IMG/VR virus record: IMGVR_UViG_3300027805_000022
Span: 1-45,446 of that record
DNA from: a virus
DNA: 45,446 nucleotides
Strand: one strand, 5' to 3'
Shown here: positions 6,843-13,673 of the stretch, one piece after another
How positions within the stretch are numbered: position 1 is the first letter of the stretch
How the letters are laid out: every line of letters starts with the position of its first letter
Program-made: the position numbers and the translations under genes
The notes under the pieces: generated by a model
What the model was told of the DNA's origin: nothing
The model's database searches: none
What the model saw: only the letters and a program-made list of their open reading frames with translations

Positions 6843-7030
6843 AATTTTGATTCCTTTTTTATTTCTCTCAAACCGTTATTATAAAGTTCCACCAATGCAT
6901 TATCTCCAGTCATAGCACCAATGTCTTGAATTGTATTTGTATTTGTTTTTGCTTCGTGCAATTTAACTCCGACTTCATTAGAAATTGTCAGAGTTATATT
7001 ATAGTTTTCAGGTATTGTTTCTATTTTCAT
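6839..7030 (-). CDS. hypothetical protein, intact copy of a duplicated gene
   Basis: 63 residues starting MKIETIPENYNITLTI. The first 36 codons are repeated 280 bp upstream (7202-7310) with three base differences. There the copy is cut short after 37 residues. This copy is full length and continues GAMTGDNALVELYNNGLREIK. Unknown function. ATGA overlap with the gene upstream. Confidence 0.8.
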   Translation of the reverse strand: MKIETIPENYNITLTISNEVGVKLHEAKTNTNTIQDIGAMTGDNALVELYNNGLREIKKESKL

Positions 7031-7200
7031 TTTACTAATTGAATAAGTGGTGGTTTCTCTATTTCTTTTATAGTCGATTCTATAAGTTTTCTAAGAATAT
7101 CTATTTTGGATTCTTGAATCATATCAAAAGGTAAGGTTAAGACTGGGCCTTTTTGTGTATCAGTGTCAATTATTTTGATTTGAATATCGTATTTTTTCAT
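7027..7200 (-). CDS. 57-residue hypothetical protein inside the duplication
   Basis: MKKYDIQIKIIDTDTQKG followed by a helical end (KIDILRKLIESTIKEIEKPP). It lies between the two repeat copies and joins both through ATGA overlaps: its start with the truncated copy, its stop with the intact copy. Conserved coupling on both sides makes it a credible gene. Confidence 0.75.
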   Translation of the reverse strand: MKKYDIQIKIIDTDTQKGPVLTLPFDMIQESKIDILRKLIESTIKEIEKPPLIQLVK

Positions 7201-7310
7201 TTGTCTTGAATTGTATTTGTATTTGTTTTTGCTTCGTGCAATTTAACTCCGACTTCATTAGAAATTGTCAGAGTTATATTATAGTTTTCGTTTATTGTTT
7301 CTATTTTCAT
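7197..7310 (-). pseudogene. truncated copy of the 6839-7030 gene
   Basis: 37 codons starting MKIETINENYNITLTI are identical, except at one residue, to the start of the intact gene. They then end at a TGA created by fusion to the ATG of the 57-residue gene. It could be translated as a short peptide, but most likely it is a duplication remnant that keeps translational coupling in the operon. Confidence 0.8.
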
Positions 7311-7429
7311 TGTTTATTAAAAAGGGTTCTCACTAAATCACAAAGATAGGCAATAGGAGCAGTTATCAAAATTAAAGTTCCCAACCAAATCCAAAAAGAG
7401 GAGAATATAAATTGTAGTACTTGTAGCAT
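7307..7429 (-). CDS. 40-residue single-span membrane peptide
   Basis: MLQVLQFIFSSFWIWLG then LILITAPIAYLC forms one long hydrophobic segment, followed by a short basic end (VRTLFNKQ). Upstream, after the previous stop, only 1 nt intervenes, and the stop overlaps the next ATG. Short membrane peptides in phage early operons often inhibit host functions. No direct evidence here. Confidence 0.65.
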   Translation of the reverse strand: MLQVLQFIFSSFWIWLGTLILITAPIAYLCDLVRTLFNKQ

Positions 7430-7430
7430 A

Positions 7431-7751
7431 TTAATTTTCTATAATACATTCATCTTCTTTACATTTGTCTGGAGAAAGATATAAAGAAATTGTTTGATCT
7501 CCATTAACCCATTTCCCGAATAACACAGGAAATTCTAAACTGTTTTCATTATTTTCGACTTTAAATTTTGATGACATTTGAATGTACTTGTAAATTTTTA
7601 GACCGCAATACATAGTATGAAAATTTCCACCATATTTTTCATCAAAACTGTTTGTGATATACAAAAAATCATCAAGTTTCTTAATAATTTCACTAGGAGT
7701 TAGTGTAGATATATTTTCTATTATATTTTCTAGTTCGTATGTTATTTTCAT
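7431..7751 (-). CDS. hypothetical protein
   Basis: 106 residues starting MKITYELENIIENIST. The N-terminus is helical, then come strands with conserved-looking Tyr and Trp (FPVLFGKWVNGDQTISLYLSP). No recognised family. Confidence 0.8.
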   Translation of the reverse strand: MKITYELENIIENISTLTPSEIIKKLDDFLYITNSFDEKYGGNFHTMYCGLKIYKYIQMSSKFKVENNENSLEFPVLFGKWVNGDQTISLYLSPDKCKEDECIIEN

Positions 7752-7755
7752 AATT

Positions 7756-7989
7756 TTAATTTTCTATAATATCAAACCAAGTTAATTCTACTTCTTCGTT
7801 TGTTTCTTCCAGAATAACACCAGTTGAAGAAGATGCAACAGAGATTTGTTTAACTGTATAAACTTGTCCAGAGACTAGCTTCTTTGCATTCTCAATTCTA
7901 TTAGTAAACCAATGCATGGTAGATTCTCTAAACCTAATCTTGTCTCCAACTTTGGTGTTTTGGTATGTTGCGTATTTTTTAGGTATCAT
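7756..7989 (-). CDS. small beta-barrel-like conserved phage protein
   Basis: 77 residues. The pattern V-G-D-K-I-R-F-R-E-S, then G-Q-V-Y-T-V-K-Q-I-S-V, S-S-S-T-G-V-I-L-E-E and L-T-W-F-D is typical of a small SH3/KOW-like phage protein that I have seen in accessory regions, with no settled function. Start by ATGA overlap with the upstream gene. Confidence 0.82.
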   Translation of the reverse strand: MIPKKYATYQNTKVGDKIRFRESTMHWFTNRIENAKKLVSGQVYTVKQISVASSSTGVILEETNEEVELTWFDIIEN

Positions 7990-8456
7990 TCTAATATATG
8001 TCCTCTAAAAAAATAACGCAATTTTGGATTTTTTCCAATTCTATCTATTGGCGAAAAATTATCTTTAAATGTAATAAGAAGATCTCTTGTTTCTATTGGA
8101 CCAATAGGCTCAGAAACAACTCGACAGAGAATACAATAAACTATGTATTTTTTCCCATTTAAATGGTCTTTCAAATCTTTCAAAGAATTGTATTCAGATG
8201 TAGAGCAAACTTCCACTTTCCCGTTATAACTAAATACTGGGCCTAACCCAAATACTTCAGCGTTCTTGATGATTTCATAATCAAAAATATATTCACCCAC
8301 ATAATCAACTTGGGGTTCTTTTATAAATTCTAACCATTCTTCAACATTCTTTGTAACCATCGTATCTTCTAGTTCTTCTTTTGGAAGAAAGGTAGATTCA
8401 ATTTCTTCTAGTTCTTTTGTTACTATACCTGTTAGTGTTTCTATTTCTGTATTCAT
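7986..8456 (-). CDS. hypothetical protein
   Basis: 156 residues starting MNTEIETLTGIVTKELEE. An acidic helical N-terminus of about 50 residues leads into a beta-rich domain with the segment KYIVYCILCRVV. No recognised motif. Coupled by ATGA to the downstream gene. Confidence 0.82.
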   Translation of the reverse strand: MNTEIETLTGIVTKELEEIESTFLPKEELEDTMVTKNVEEWLEFIKEPQVDYVGEYIFDYEIIKNAEVFGLGPVFSYNGKVEVCSTSEYNSLKDLKDHLNGKKYIVYCILCRVVSEPIGPIETRDLLITFKDNFSPIDRIGKNPKLRYFFRGHILE

Positions 8457-8738
8457 TTAGTTTATTTCTTTTCTTAATTGTGCTATCTCTTCTTTGAGCT
8501 TTTTATTCTCAAGAATAAGATCTGTAATGACATCGTGTTGAGCTATAACAACAGGATTTTTAGTATGCTTTTTAAGCACACCTCTTTTCACATAGAAATC
8601 CAAAGTTTCTTCTGAATATTCATTAATCAAATGCCCTTTGTCTTTAAACTTTTTCATCTCTTGCGAATAGAATGTTTTGTTTTCTTCATCATAAACAAAA
8701 AGTTCTCCGTCATCAATTCTTTCGTAAAATGTATTCAT
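8457..8738 (-). CDS. hypothetical protein with C-terminal coiled coil
   Basis: 93 residues. The N-terminal half has Tyr/Phe-rich strands (YERIDDGELFVYDEENKTFY). The last 25 residues form a clear leucine-heptad coiled coil (LILENKKLKEEIAQLRKEIN), which suggests a dimer. Unknown role. Confidence 0.82.
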   Translation of the reverse strand: MNTFYERIDDGELFVYDEENKTFYSQEMKKFKDKGHLINEYSEETLDFYVKRGVLKKHTKNPVVIAQHDVITDLILENKKLKEEIAQLRKEIN

Positions 8739-8781
8739 GTTAATTCGGGATGTTCAAATTTGTTCAAAAGTTCTTGGATTT

Positions 8782-9321
8782 TTATAAAATTTTGTTATTC
8801 TTTTTAGAATTACAACTTCTACACATCGGTTGTATATTTTCAATAAAATCACTACCGCCCTTAGATAAAGGAATAATGTGATCTTTTGTCAAAGATACCA
8901 TATTTCCACAAGAAACGCAACAATTGTTATAAGAATTTTTTAAATCTTCCCATTCTTGTAGTGTGTGACTTCCGATAGCACCTTTCTCTCTAGCGTATCT
9001 TCTAGCCTTTAAATGCGCTATTACATCTGGATACTTATCACAATATCTTTTGTGATAAACTTGTCTACTTTCTCCTTCTTTTCTAATTCCTTTATATGCT
9101 GGATAATCATGGGGTTTATACCACTTTTTTTTATATAGAACAAAACAATTCATGCTACAAAAATGTCTTTTTTTTCTTTTATATGATGAAGGTTTATCAT
9201 GACAAACTTTTGAACAAAAGTCACATTCAAATTTTATTTTTTTACTTAATGCTTTTGATATTTTGTCTCTAGTTTCTTTGGATGGCACATGTCCTTTTTG
9301 AAATCCTTTTTTTCCTTTCAT
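8782..9321 (-). CDS. free-standing HNH homing endonuclease with NUMOD3-like N-terminus
   Basis: 179 residues. Residues 1-30 (KGFQKGHVPSKETRDKISKA) match the NUMOD3 DNA-binding module of homing endonucleases. Residues about 33-65 hold a Cys-rich zinc ribbon (CDFCSKVC, then CSMNC). The C-terminus carries an HNH nuclease: C-V-S-C-G, L-T-K-D-H-I-I-P-L-S-K-G-G, then C-R-S-C-N-S-K-K. It has its own late-type promoter and a strong GAGGAGAT ribosome site, unlike its neighbours, so it is an inserted unit within the early operon. Confidence 0.93.
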   Translation of the reverse strand: MKGKKGFQKGHVPSKETRDKISKALSKKIKFECDFCSKVCHDKPSSYKRKKRHFCSMNCFVLYKKKWYKPHDYPAYKGIRKEGESRQVYHKRYCDKYPDVIAHLKARRYAREKGAIGSHTLQEWEDLKNSYNNCCVSCGNMVSLTKDHIIPLSKGGSDFIENIQPMCRSCNSKKNNKIL

Positions 9322-9343
9322 TTTAATATCTCCTCGTTTTAAA

Positions 9344-9351
9344 TATTTATA
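9344..9351 (-). promoter_or_regulatory. late-type promoter (TATAAATA) for the HNH gene
   Basis: AAGTATAAATA on the minus strand, 22 nt before the ATG at 9321, with GAGGAGAT between. TATAAATA is the T4 late promoter -10 sequence. Confidence 0.65.
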
Positions 9352-9380
9352 CTTAAAACACGAAGATATTGAAATTATTT

Positions 9381-9743
9381 TTATAACATATTACTATTTT
9401 CGAATTTATTCCCAATTACCTTGACTTCACAATAGTCGTTCAAATGTGGCAACCAAAAAAAGCTAAGAGTTCCTTCGTGTTTAATAAATTTTGCCAAATA
9501 TGCTCCTTCAACAAATTGAATCTCTGCTCTATGCAAGCCTTCTCTGTCTTTTCTTTTTAATTCAATTATGTCGCCTTCCCATATTTCATTTCCAAAATCA
9601 TCCTTTAATCCTGTATATTGAGAAGGAACTAAAATCCTCCATTCTCTTTCATCAAACAATTCATCAACAAGTCCGTTATATTTGTATTGTTGCACAAATG
9701 CTTTTCCCTGCGGACTCCAGAAACGGAACTTTATGCTTCTCAT
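9381..9743 (-). CDS. YopX-family protein (copy 4 of 4)
   Basis: 120 residues with a canonical YopX layout: IKFRFWSPQGKAFV, then S-Q-Y-T-G-L-K-D-D-F-G-N-E-I-W-E-G-D-I-I-E-L, and V-K-V-I-G-N-K-F-E-N at the end. It overlaps the upstream membrane gene by ATGA. Function unknown, as for the other copies. Confidence 0.93.
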   Translation of the reverse strand: MRSIKFRFWSPQGKAFVQQYKYNGLVDELFDEREWRILVPSQYTGLKDDFGNEIWEGDIIELKRKDREGLHRAEIQFVEGAYLAKFIKHEGTLSFFWLPHLNDYCEVKVIGNKFENSNML

Positions 9744-9925
9744 CTTGCTTCTATAAGAACTCGGATTTGTTCTGGTGTCCAGTTCTTTTCAATAGCTTCC
9801 TTAATAAGTTCTGCTCTCTTGTTTTTGTTTTCGATTTCTGTTTTAATCAAAAAAGTAAAAAAAGCAAACGAGCAAACTATCATAAATATACAAGCCGCAA
9901 TAAATGGATCAATTTTTTGTAACAT
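9740..9925 (-). CDS. single-span membrane protein
   Basis: 61 residues. Residues about 7-27 (PFIAACIFMIVCSFAFFTFLI) span the membrane. The C-terminal 30 residues form a charged helix ending TPEQIRVLIEAR. Unknown function. Confidence 0.78.
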   Translation of the reverse strand: MLQKIDPFIAACIFMIVCSFAFFTFLIKTEIENKNKRAELIKEAIEKNWTPEQIRVLIEAR

Positions 9926-9927
9926 AA

Positions 9928-10194
9928 TTATTTTTGAATTAAAGTGTCATAATTTTTATTAATATTTTGTAGATAATCGAAAAAATCATCAACTCCATCG
10001 TTTTCGTTATCTACATTGTAGATGTAATCAAAAAGAAAGTCTTTACCTTCTTCTGTTAAGTTCAATCCTTTAGACAATCTTTCAAAGTAATCATCTTGTA
10101 CATCTTTAAGTTTATTAAAGAACATTTTTACTTCGTAAATTGCGTCTTCTGGATGTTTTCCTTCTGGTGTGTATGGTTGTGTATAATCACTCAT
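9928..10194 (-). CDS. hypothetical acidic protein
   Basis: 88 residues from the ATG at 10194 (MSDYTQPYTPEGKHPED). A TTG three codons upstream would overlap the previous gene further and is less likely. It is acidic, with Asp/Asn-rich middle (NVDNENDGVDDFFDYL). Not recognised. Confidence 0.75.
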   Translation of the reverse strand: MSDYTQPYTPEGKHPEDAIYEVKMFFNKLKDVQDDYFERLSKGLNLTEEGKDFLFDYIYNVDNENDGVDDFFDYLQNINKNYDTLIQK

Positions 10195-10459
10195 GATCTT
10201 CAATTGTATATGTTGTTTTTATTTTTACAATCTCAAATTCCAAAAAATTTTCTTTACCGTAATTTGGAGTGTTATTAAATACGCTTCTTTCTAATAAGCT
10301 TTCTAAATAATATCTATTTGATACAATTAAACAATCTTTAAAATATACTAATTTTATAATCGTTACAGTTAATTCTAAATCGTCGTTTTTTAAACTAACC
10401 CATTTTTGAGTAGGTTTGTGGTGAATTGCGTACTTGTATTCTTCAAATGTTTCATTCAT
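10187..10459 (-). CDS. hypothetical protein
   Basis: 90 residues starting MNETFEEYKYAIHHKPTQ, alternating strands with conserved-looking Trp and Tyr. It overlaps the upstream phosphoesterase gene by 8 nt and the downstream gene by 8 nt. No recognised family. Confidence 0.78.
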   Translation of the reverse strand: MNETFEEYKYAIHHKPTQKWVSLKNDDLELTVTIIKLVYFKDCLIVSNRYYLESLLERSVFNNTPNYGKENFLEFEIVKIKTTYTIEDHE

Positions 10460-11114
10460 AATTTTTTAATTCTATATTTCCTCTATCATCTATCAAAGCG
10501 TAGGTGATCGGTAAATCACATTGGGAACCTAAATTAACACATTCTATCCCACCAACATAATATTGTTTAGGGACGTGTGTATGACCAAAACAAACAGCAT
10601 CATATTTGTTATTATAGCAATATTGAGCAATTCTAACTGTCAAATCATGTGCCGCCCCATGCCATGTTTTGATCTTTGTTTTAAGTTTTCTTGTGAGTTT
10701 TTGTTTTTTATCTAGCTTTTGTAAGATATAATACACCCCTGAAGCTAGTTCAGTTAAGAAAGGTTTTGCTGTAATAAAGAAATCAAATTTGTCTCCATGA
10801 GTAAACAAAATTCTTTTCTTATTAATTTCTTGTGCATATTCATCTACAAATTCAAATCCAAGAAGTGCTGAAATGGTTTCCAAATCTTTATCGTGGTTTC
10901 CTTTAATGAAGATACACTTTTTATCTTTCGATATCTTTCTTAATGTAGAGAGAACCTTCCATTGTTTCTTACAAAGCCTATGAATATTGTAGCTGTCCAA
11001 TAAGTCTCCACATATTACCAGAGTATCATAAGTCTCATTTTCTAATAAATGTAGAGTTAAACTTGCTTGGCATATTGGACTTCCTAAGTGAATATCGGAT
11101 AGTGCTAAAATCAT
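10452..11114 (-). CDS. calcineurin-like metallophosphoesterase (LpxH-like)
   Basis: 220 residues with every metal-binding motif of the family in order: D-I-H-L-G at 6-10, G-D-L-L-D near 36, G-N-H-D near 71, H-G-D near 106 and G-H-T-H near 177. Two metal ions would cleave a phosphoester. The layout, including the DIHLG start, resembles UDP-2,3-diacylglucosamine hydrolases, but phage relatives are used on other substrates, so the substrate is open. It sits in the early operon next to a membrane transporter gene. Confidence 0.93.
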   Translation of the reverse strand: MILALSDIHLGSPICQASLTLHLLENETYDTLVICGDLLDSYNIHRLCKKQWKVLSTLRKISKDKKCIFIKGNHDKDLETISALLGFEFVDEYAQEINKKRILFTHGDKFDFFITAKPFLTELASGVYYILQKLDKKQKLTRKLKTKIKTWHGAAHDLTVRIAQYCYNNKYDAVCFGHTHVPKQYYVGGIECVNLGSQCDLPITYALIDDRGNIELKNYE

Positions 11115-11115
11115 A

Positions 11116-11388
11116 TTATTGTTTTCCGTATTTGCTCCAAAGAATTAACATGATGACAGACGATAACAAACCACCCAATGCACAAACAAAAACCCAAATG
11201 TTATTGCTTCCAAATGTTGCATATACTATAGAAAATATGTGACCTGAAACTACTAACCCCAAAGAACCAGCCGATATGTCTTTAGCTGATTTGGTTTTAT
11301 ACGTTTTAATTATTTGTGGTACTGTACAAATCAAATAACAAAAGGTCATTAACAATCCAGATACTTGGTATATTAGTTCTTTAATCAT
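11116..11388 (-). CDS. SemiSWEET/PQ-loop-like membrane transporter
   Basis: About 90 residues with three predicted membrane helices and the PQ-loop signature C-T-V-P-Q-I-I-K-T-Y-K-T-K-S-A-K-D-I-S at about residues 21-39. This is the size and shape of bacterial SemiSWEETs, which dimerise to move sugars. The PQ motif and the K-S-x-x-D-I-S continuation are strongly conserved in that family. The start at 11388 is set by an ATGA overlap; the frame could begin three codons earlier at a TTG. A sugar or small-metabolite transporter is unusual in a phage. Confidence 0.85.
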   Translation of the reverse strand: MIKELIYQVSGLLMTFCYLICTVPQIIKTYKTKSAKDISAGSLGLVVSGHIFSIVYATFGSNNIWVFVCALGGLLSSVIMLILWSKYGKQ

Positions 11389-11657
11389 ATATTCCAAGTT
11401 TTAGTAGAAATATTATCTCCGCAACTTTCACAACGATGATCATCATATTCCCAATCATCAGGTTGGAACAATTTCACCACATCAGGGAAGAGTATTGTAT
11501 TATCGTTAATACCTTCTTTTACCTTAACAAAAAGGTAATTTAGAATTTTATCAATTTCTTCATTTGATAATTCCGATACTGATTTATCATTTACCGAAAA
11601 ATCAAATGCGGTACATCCTGTTGTTTCTATAAATTTGTATTTAGTTTCGTTTTCCAT
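11385..11657 (-). CDS. hypothetical protein with C-terminal CxxC
   Basis: 90 residues, acidic, with a single C-E-S-C-G near the C-terminus that could be half a zinc site (perhaps completed in a dimer, with HRCESC also offering His). No recognised family. Confidence 0.8.
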   Translation of the reverse strand: MENETKYKFIETTGCTAFDFSVNDKSVSELSNEEIDKILNYLFVKVKEGINDNTILFPDVVKLFQPDDWEYDDHRCESCGDNISTKTWNI

Positions 11658-11817
11658 GAGTTTCTTGCATTTCCTTCTCTGTAATTTGTTCTAGTTCTTG
11701 CATGTCTAATTTACTTTGTTCTTGTATATAATAACTAAAAGCAAAAGCAGATAATACCAACGTAAGAATAACCAAAAAGAATAGAATTTTTTCAAGAATT
11801 TCATTCAAAATCTTCAT
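11641..11817 (-). CDS. 58-residue membrane protein
   Basis: MKILNEILEKILFFLVIL, then TLVLSAFAFSYY, forms one membrane segment after a short amphipathic start. The C-terminal part is a charged helix (EQSKLDMQELEQITEKEMQ). It fills the gap between two genes and overlaps both by 17 nt, the same overlap seen at other junctions of this operon, which supports it. Confidence 0.75.
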   Translation of the reverse strand: MKILNEILEKILFFLVILTLVLSAFAFSYYIQEQSKLDMQELEQITEKEMQETHGKRN

Positions 11818-12262
11818 ATTCTTTTGCTCCTTCAGCAGCTTCTTTATATAGAGAAGGGCCGATTACAACCAAGGGATCTACTTTAGCTAATTCATATACA
11901 TGAAGAACTGTACCGTAAAGTTTTCTAGCTAGTTTTTTTAGTTCATCATTTTTAACAAGAGTTTCTGCAAGTTTCATACGAAGCTCTACTGCGTTATTAT
12001 GTTCTTCTGTGCCATCTTCTTCAATTGCTATAAGTTGTTCTTCCAGCTTTTGATTAAGTATTCCAACAGGTTCGCATGTATAGCAACATCCTTGAAATCC
12101 GTTTATGAAGTTTTCTTTTTGTTTTTCTAAAAGAAATCTACCGTATCTTTTAATGGCTTCGTTTGTATAATAATCTAATTTTTCTAAACATCCATCAGCA
12201 GACAATCCACTTTCATAAAATGCAAACTCTTCAAGTTGTTCCAAGTTCTTCGTGGTCGTCAT
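11801..12262 (-). CDS. hypothetical helical protein
   Basis: 153 residues, mostly helical, with a C-C-Y-T-C motif near residue 60 that could bind metal or form a disulfide. Not recognised. It overlaps the upstream gene by 32 nt, one of the longest overlaps here. Confidence 0.82.
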   Translation of the reverse strand: MTTTKNLEQLEEFAFYESGLSADGCLEKLDYYTNEAIKRYGRFLLEKQKENFINGFQGCCYTCEPVGILNQKLEEQLIAIEEDGTEEHNNAVELRMKLAETLVKNDELKKLARKLYGTVLHVYELAKVDPLVVIGPSLYKEAAEGAKEYEDFE

Positions 12263-12743
12263 TTTTTTCTCCTTTTGCGTCTTTTTCTTTCCAGTAAGCT
12301 TCGGTTGATTCGTTACAAGCTACATATCCTAGCTTTCTTGCTTCTTCGTAACAGAGAGTTTTATACCAACCACCTCGTTTGCAAGATTCACCATATTTTC
12401 CTGACACTTCACATGTTCTAGCGGACTCTGCTTCTGCTTGATTAATAATGTCATCTATAATATCCCATTCTATTTTTGTTCCTCCCTCTCCACTATAATA
12501 AAAACGGAGCGTTGCGTATTTTGATTTTATTTGATTGGCAACAACTTGTACCTCTTCACCATTCTTAGAACAAATATCACAGAAGTATTGAAGTTTCTCC
12601 ATACATTTGTCTAGAAGATCATTCCAACCCTCACCATCTGTTTCAATTCCAAACGCCATGCATGTTTGCATAGGATCTCCTCTGTAATCTCTTAGAATTT
12701 TCGGATACTTTTTAACAAATTCAAGTTCTGTTTCATGTTTCAT
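12231..12743 (-). CDS. conserved phage protein with CxV..C zinc-like end
   Basis: About 170 residues from ATG at 12743. The pattern F-G-I-E-T-D-G-E-G-W-N-D-L-L, then K-S-K-Y-A-T-L-R-F-Y-Y-S-G, then A-E-x-E-S-A-R-T-C-E-V-S-G-K-Y-G and W-Y-K-T-L-C is that of a widespread phage family of unknown function, in which the paired Cys look like a zinc knuckle (here one Cys is replaced by Ser). A TTG three codons further upstream is inside the promoter's downstream region, so the ATG is preferred. Confidence 0.88.
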   Translation of the reverse strand: MKHETELEFVKKYPKILRDYRGDPMQTCMAFGIETDGEGWNDLLDKCMEKLQYFCDICSKNGEEVQVVANQIKSKYATLRFYYSGEGGTKIEWDIIDDIINQAEAESARTCEVSGKYGESCKRGGWYKTLCYEEARKLGYVACNESTEAYWKEKDAKGEKNDDHEELGTT

Positions 12744-12751
12744 ATAGCCCA

Positions 12752-12779
12752 ATATTAATATATTTTATACAAATGTCAA
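12752..12779 (-). promoter_or_regulatory. early-type promoter for the 12231-12743 gene
   Basis: TTGACA (12774-12779), 16 nt spacer, TAATAT (12752-12757), then 8 nt to the ATG at 12743. Confidence 0.82.
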
Positions 12780-12781
12780 TA

Positions 12782-13057
12782 TTATTTTTCCCAACACCAA
12801 TTCTCATTATCCCAATGTCGAGAATCATAAATTATAAATCCTGTGTCAAACCCCAAAAAAGTTAAATTCATACTCAATCCACCATGATCTCTTGTAATTG
12901 GAGAAAAATCTAATTGAAATTGAAAAATGTTATCTCCCGAATAAAATATTTCAAATTCTATATTTTTATATTTGGAAAGTTGTTTATAAAATGAAAAATA
13001 TTTCTTAAACTCTTTTCTTGGTTTGCAAAAGTTTCTTAATGTAAAATTGAAATACAT
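12782..13057 (-). CDS. conserved phage protein (RDHGG..YDSRHW family)
   Basis: 91 residues. The arrangement T-R-D-H-G-G-L-S-M-N-L-T-F-L-G, then F-I-I-Y-D-S-R-H-W-D-N-E-N, matches a family common in phage accessory regions; conserved His, Asp and Arg hint at a small enzyme or binding site. No function known to me. Confidence 0.85.
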   Translation of the reverse strand: MYFNFTLRNFCKPRKEFKKYFSFYKQLSKYKNIEFEIFYSGDNIFQFQLDFSPITRDHGGLSMNLTFLGFDTGFIIYDSRHWDNENWCWEK

Positions 13058-13058
13058 A

Positions 13059-13442
13059 TTATTTTAAAAATTCTGCATGTGAAACATAACGATCTTCCTG
13101 TCTTGCATTAACTGCTTTTTGTGCAATATCCACCGGATCATCCTTAAATGCTCTTACTCTATAACTTCCCCAATAATCATATGTCCATAATTGATTTTTT
13201 CCGGTTGGATACATATATGCTACAATAGCATGACCATTTAATTTGTTCTTCTTTGTATCTAGCCAATGGTAAACGACTACCTCTGACCAAACATTATATT
13301 TTTGTAATCCTTCTCTAAATGCGATTGCGGTTGGAAGACAAGCATTTTTTTGTAATTCCATCCATGATTCTGAGTTTTTAGGGGTATTCGTGCAGGATGT
13401 AAAAATAATACAGCCCATTAATGATAATAATATTTTTTTCAT
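13059..13442 (-). CDS. lipoprotein with papain-like Cys/His motif
   Basis: 127 residues. A type II signal peptide is visible (KKILLSLMGCIIFTSC; lipobox FTSC, lipidated Cys at 17). After it, N-A-C-L-P-T-A-I-A-F holds a Cys and G-H-A-I-V-A-Y-M-Y a His, followed by W-T-Y-D-Y-W-G-S with Asp. The order Cys, His, Asp with those surroundings resembles papain/transglutaminase-fold hydrolases. It would act at the outer membrane or periplasm. Catalysis is an inference from three motifs. Confidence 0.8.
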   Translation of the reverse strand: MKKILLSLMGCIIFTSCTNTPKNSESWMELQKNACLPTAIAFREGLQKYNVWSEVVVYHWLDTKKNKLNGHAIVAYMYPTGKNQLWTYDYWGSYRVRAFKDDPVDIAQKAVNARQEDRYVSHAEFLK

Positions 13443-13463
13443 ATTTATAAATTTTCTCAGGTT

Positions 13464-13673
13464 TCATCTTGGCAATAGAATTGCTTTTATTGCGTCTGGA
13501 TCTTCTTTCGGACATGTTTCATATTCACCATAATACCATTCGGCTTCCTGTTTTTTTACATAAAGTTGATGTGTTTTTCTTGGAGTTGTATAATCTCCTT
13601 CATAACCATCAACTATAACCAATGTTTCTGGATCTTCTTTTTGTAGTATTTTTAATATTTCTTTAACTTTCAT
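13464..13673 (-). CDS. conserved small phage protein (IVDGYEGDY family)
   Basis: 69 residues. The start M-K-V-K-E-I-L-K-I-L-Q-K-E-D-P-E-T-L-V-I, then V-D-G-Y-E-G-D-Y, is common in phage genomes as a small protein of unknown role with a helix-strand core. It overlaps the RNA ligase gene by 11 nt. Confidence 0.85.
   Translation of the reverse strand: MKVKEILKILQKEDPETLVIVDGYEGDYTTPRKTHQLYVKKQEAEWYYGEYETCPKEDPDAIKAILLPR

Larger units (their letters stand above)
6922..7310. repeat. 109-bp direct repeat (6922-7030 and 7202-7310)
   Basis: The two copies are offset by exactly 280 bp and differ at only three adjacent positions near the 5' end of the coding frame. They cover the start and first 36 codons of the 6839-7030 gene. 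The near identity in a region with otherwise divergent genes shows a recent tandem duplication followed by loss of the rest of one copy. Confidence 0.95.

Noticed and set aside
7018-7310. Direct repeat as an attachment site or insertion-sequence end
   Set aside because: The copies lie within coding frames with the same phase and lack inverted ends, a transposase or an integrase. A gene duplication explains them.
9491-9922. 143-codon plus-strand ORF
   Set aside because: It is antisense to a clear YopX gene and a membrane gene, with Phe/Ile/Ser-rich composition typical of shadow frames in AT-rich coding DNA.
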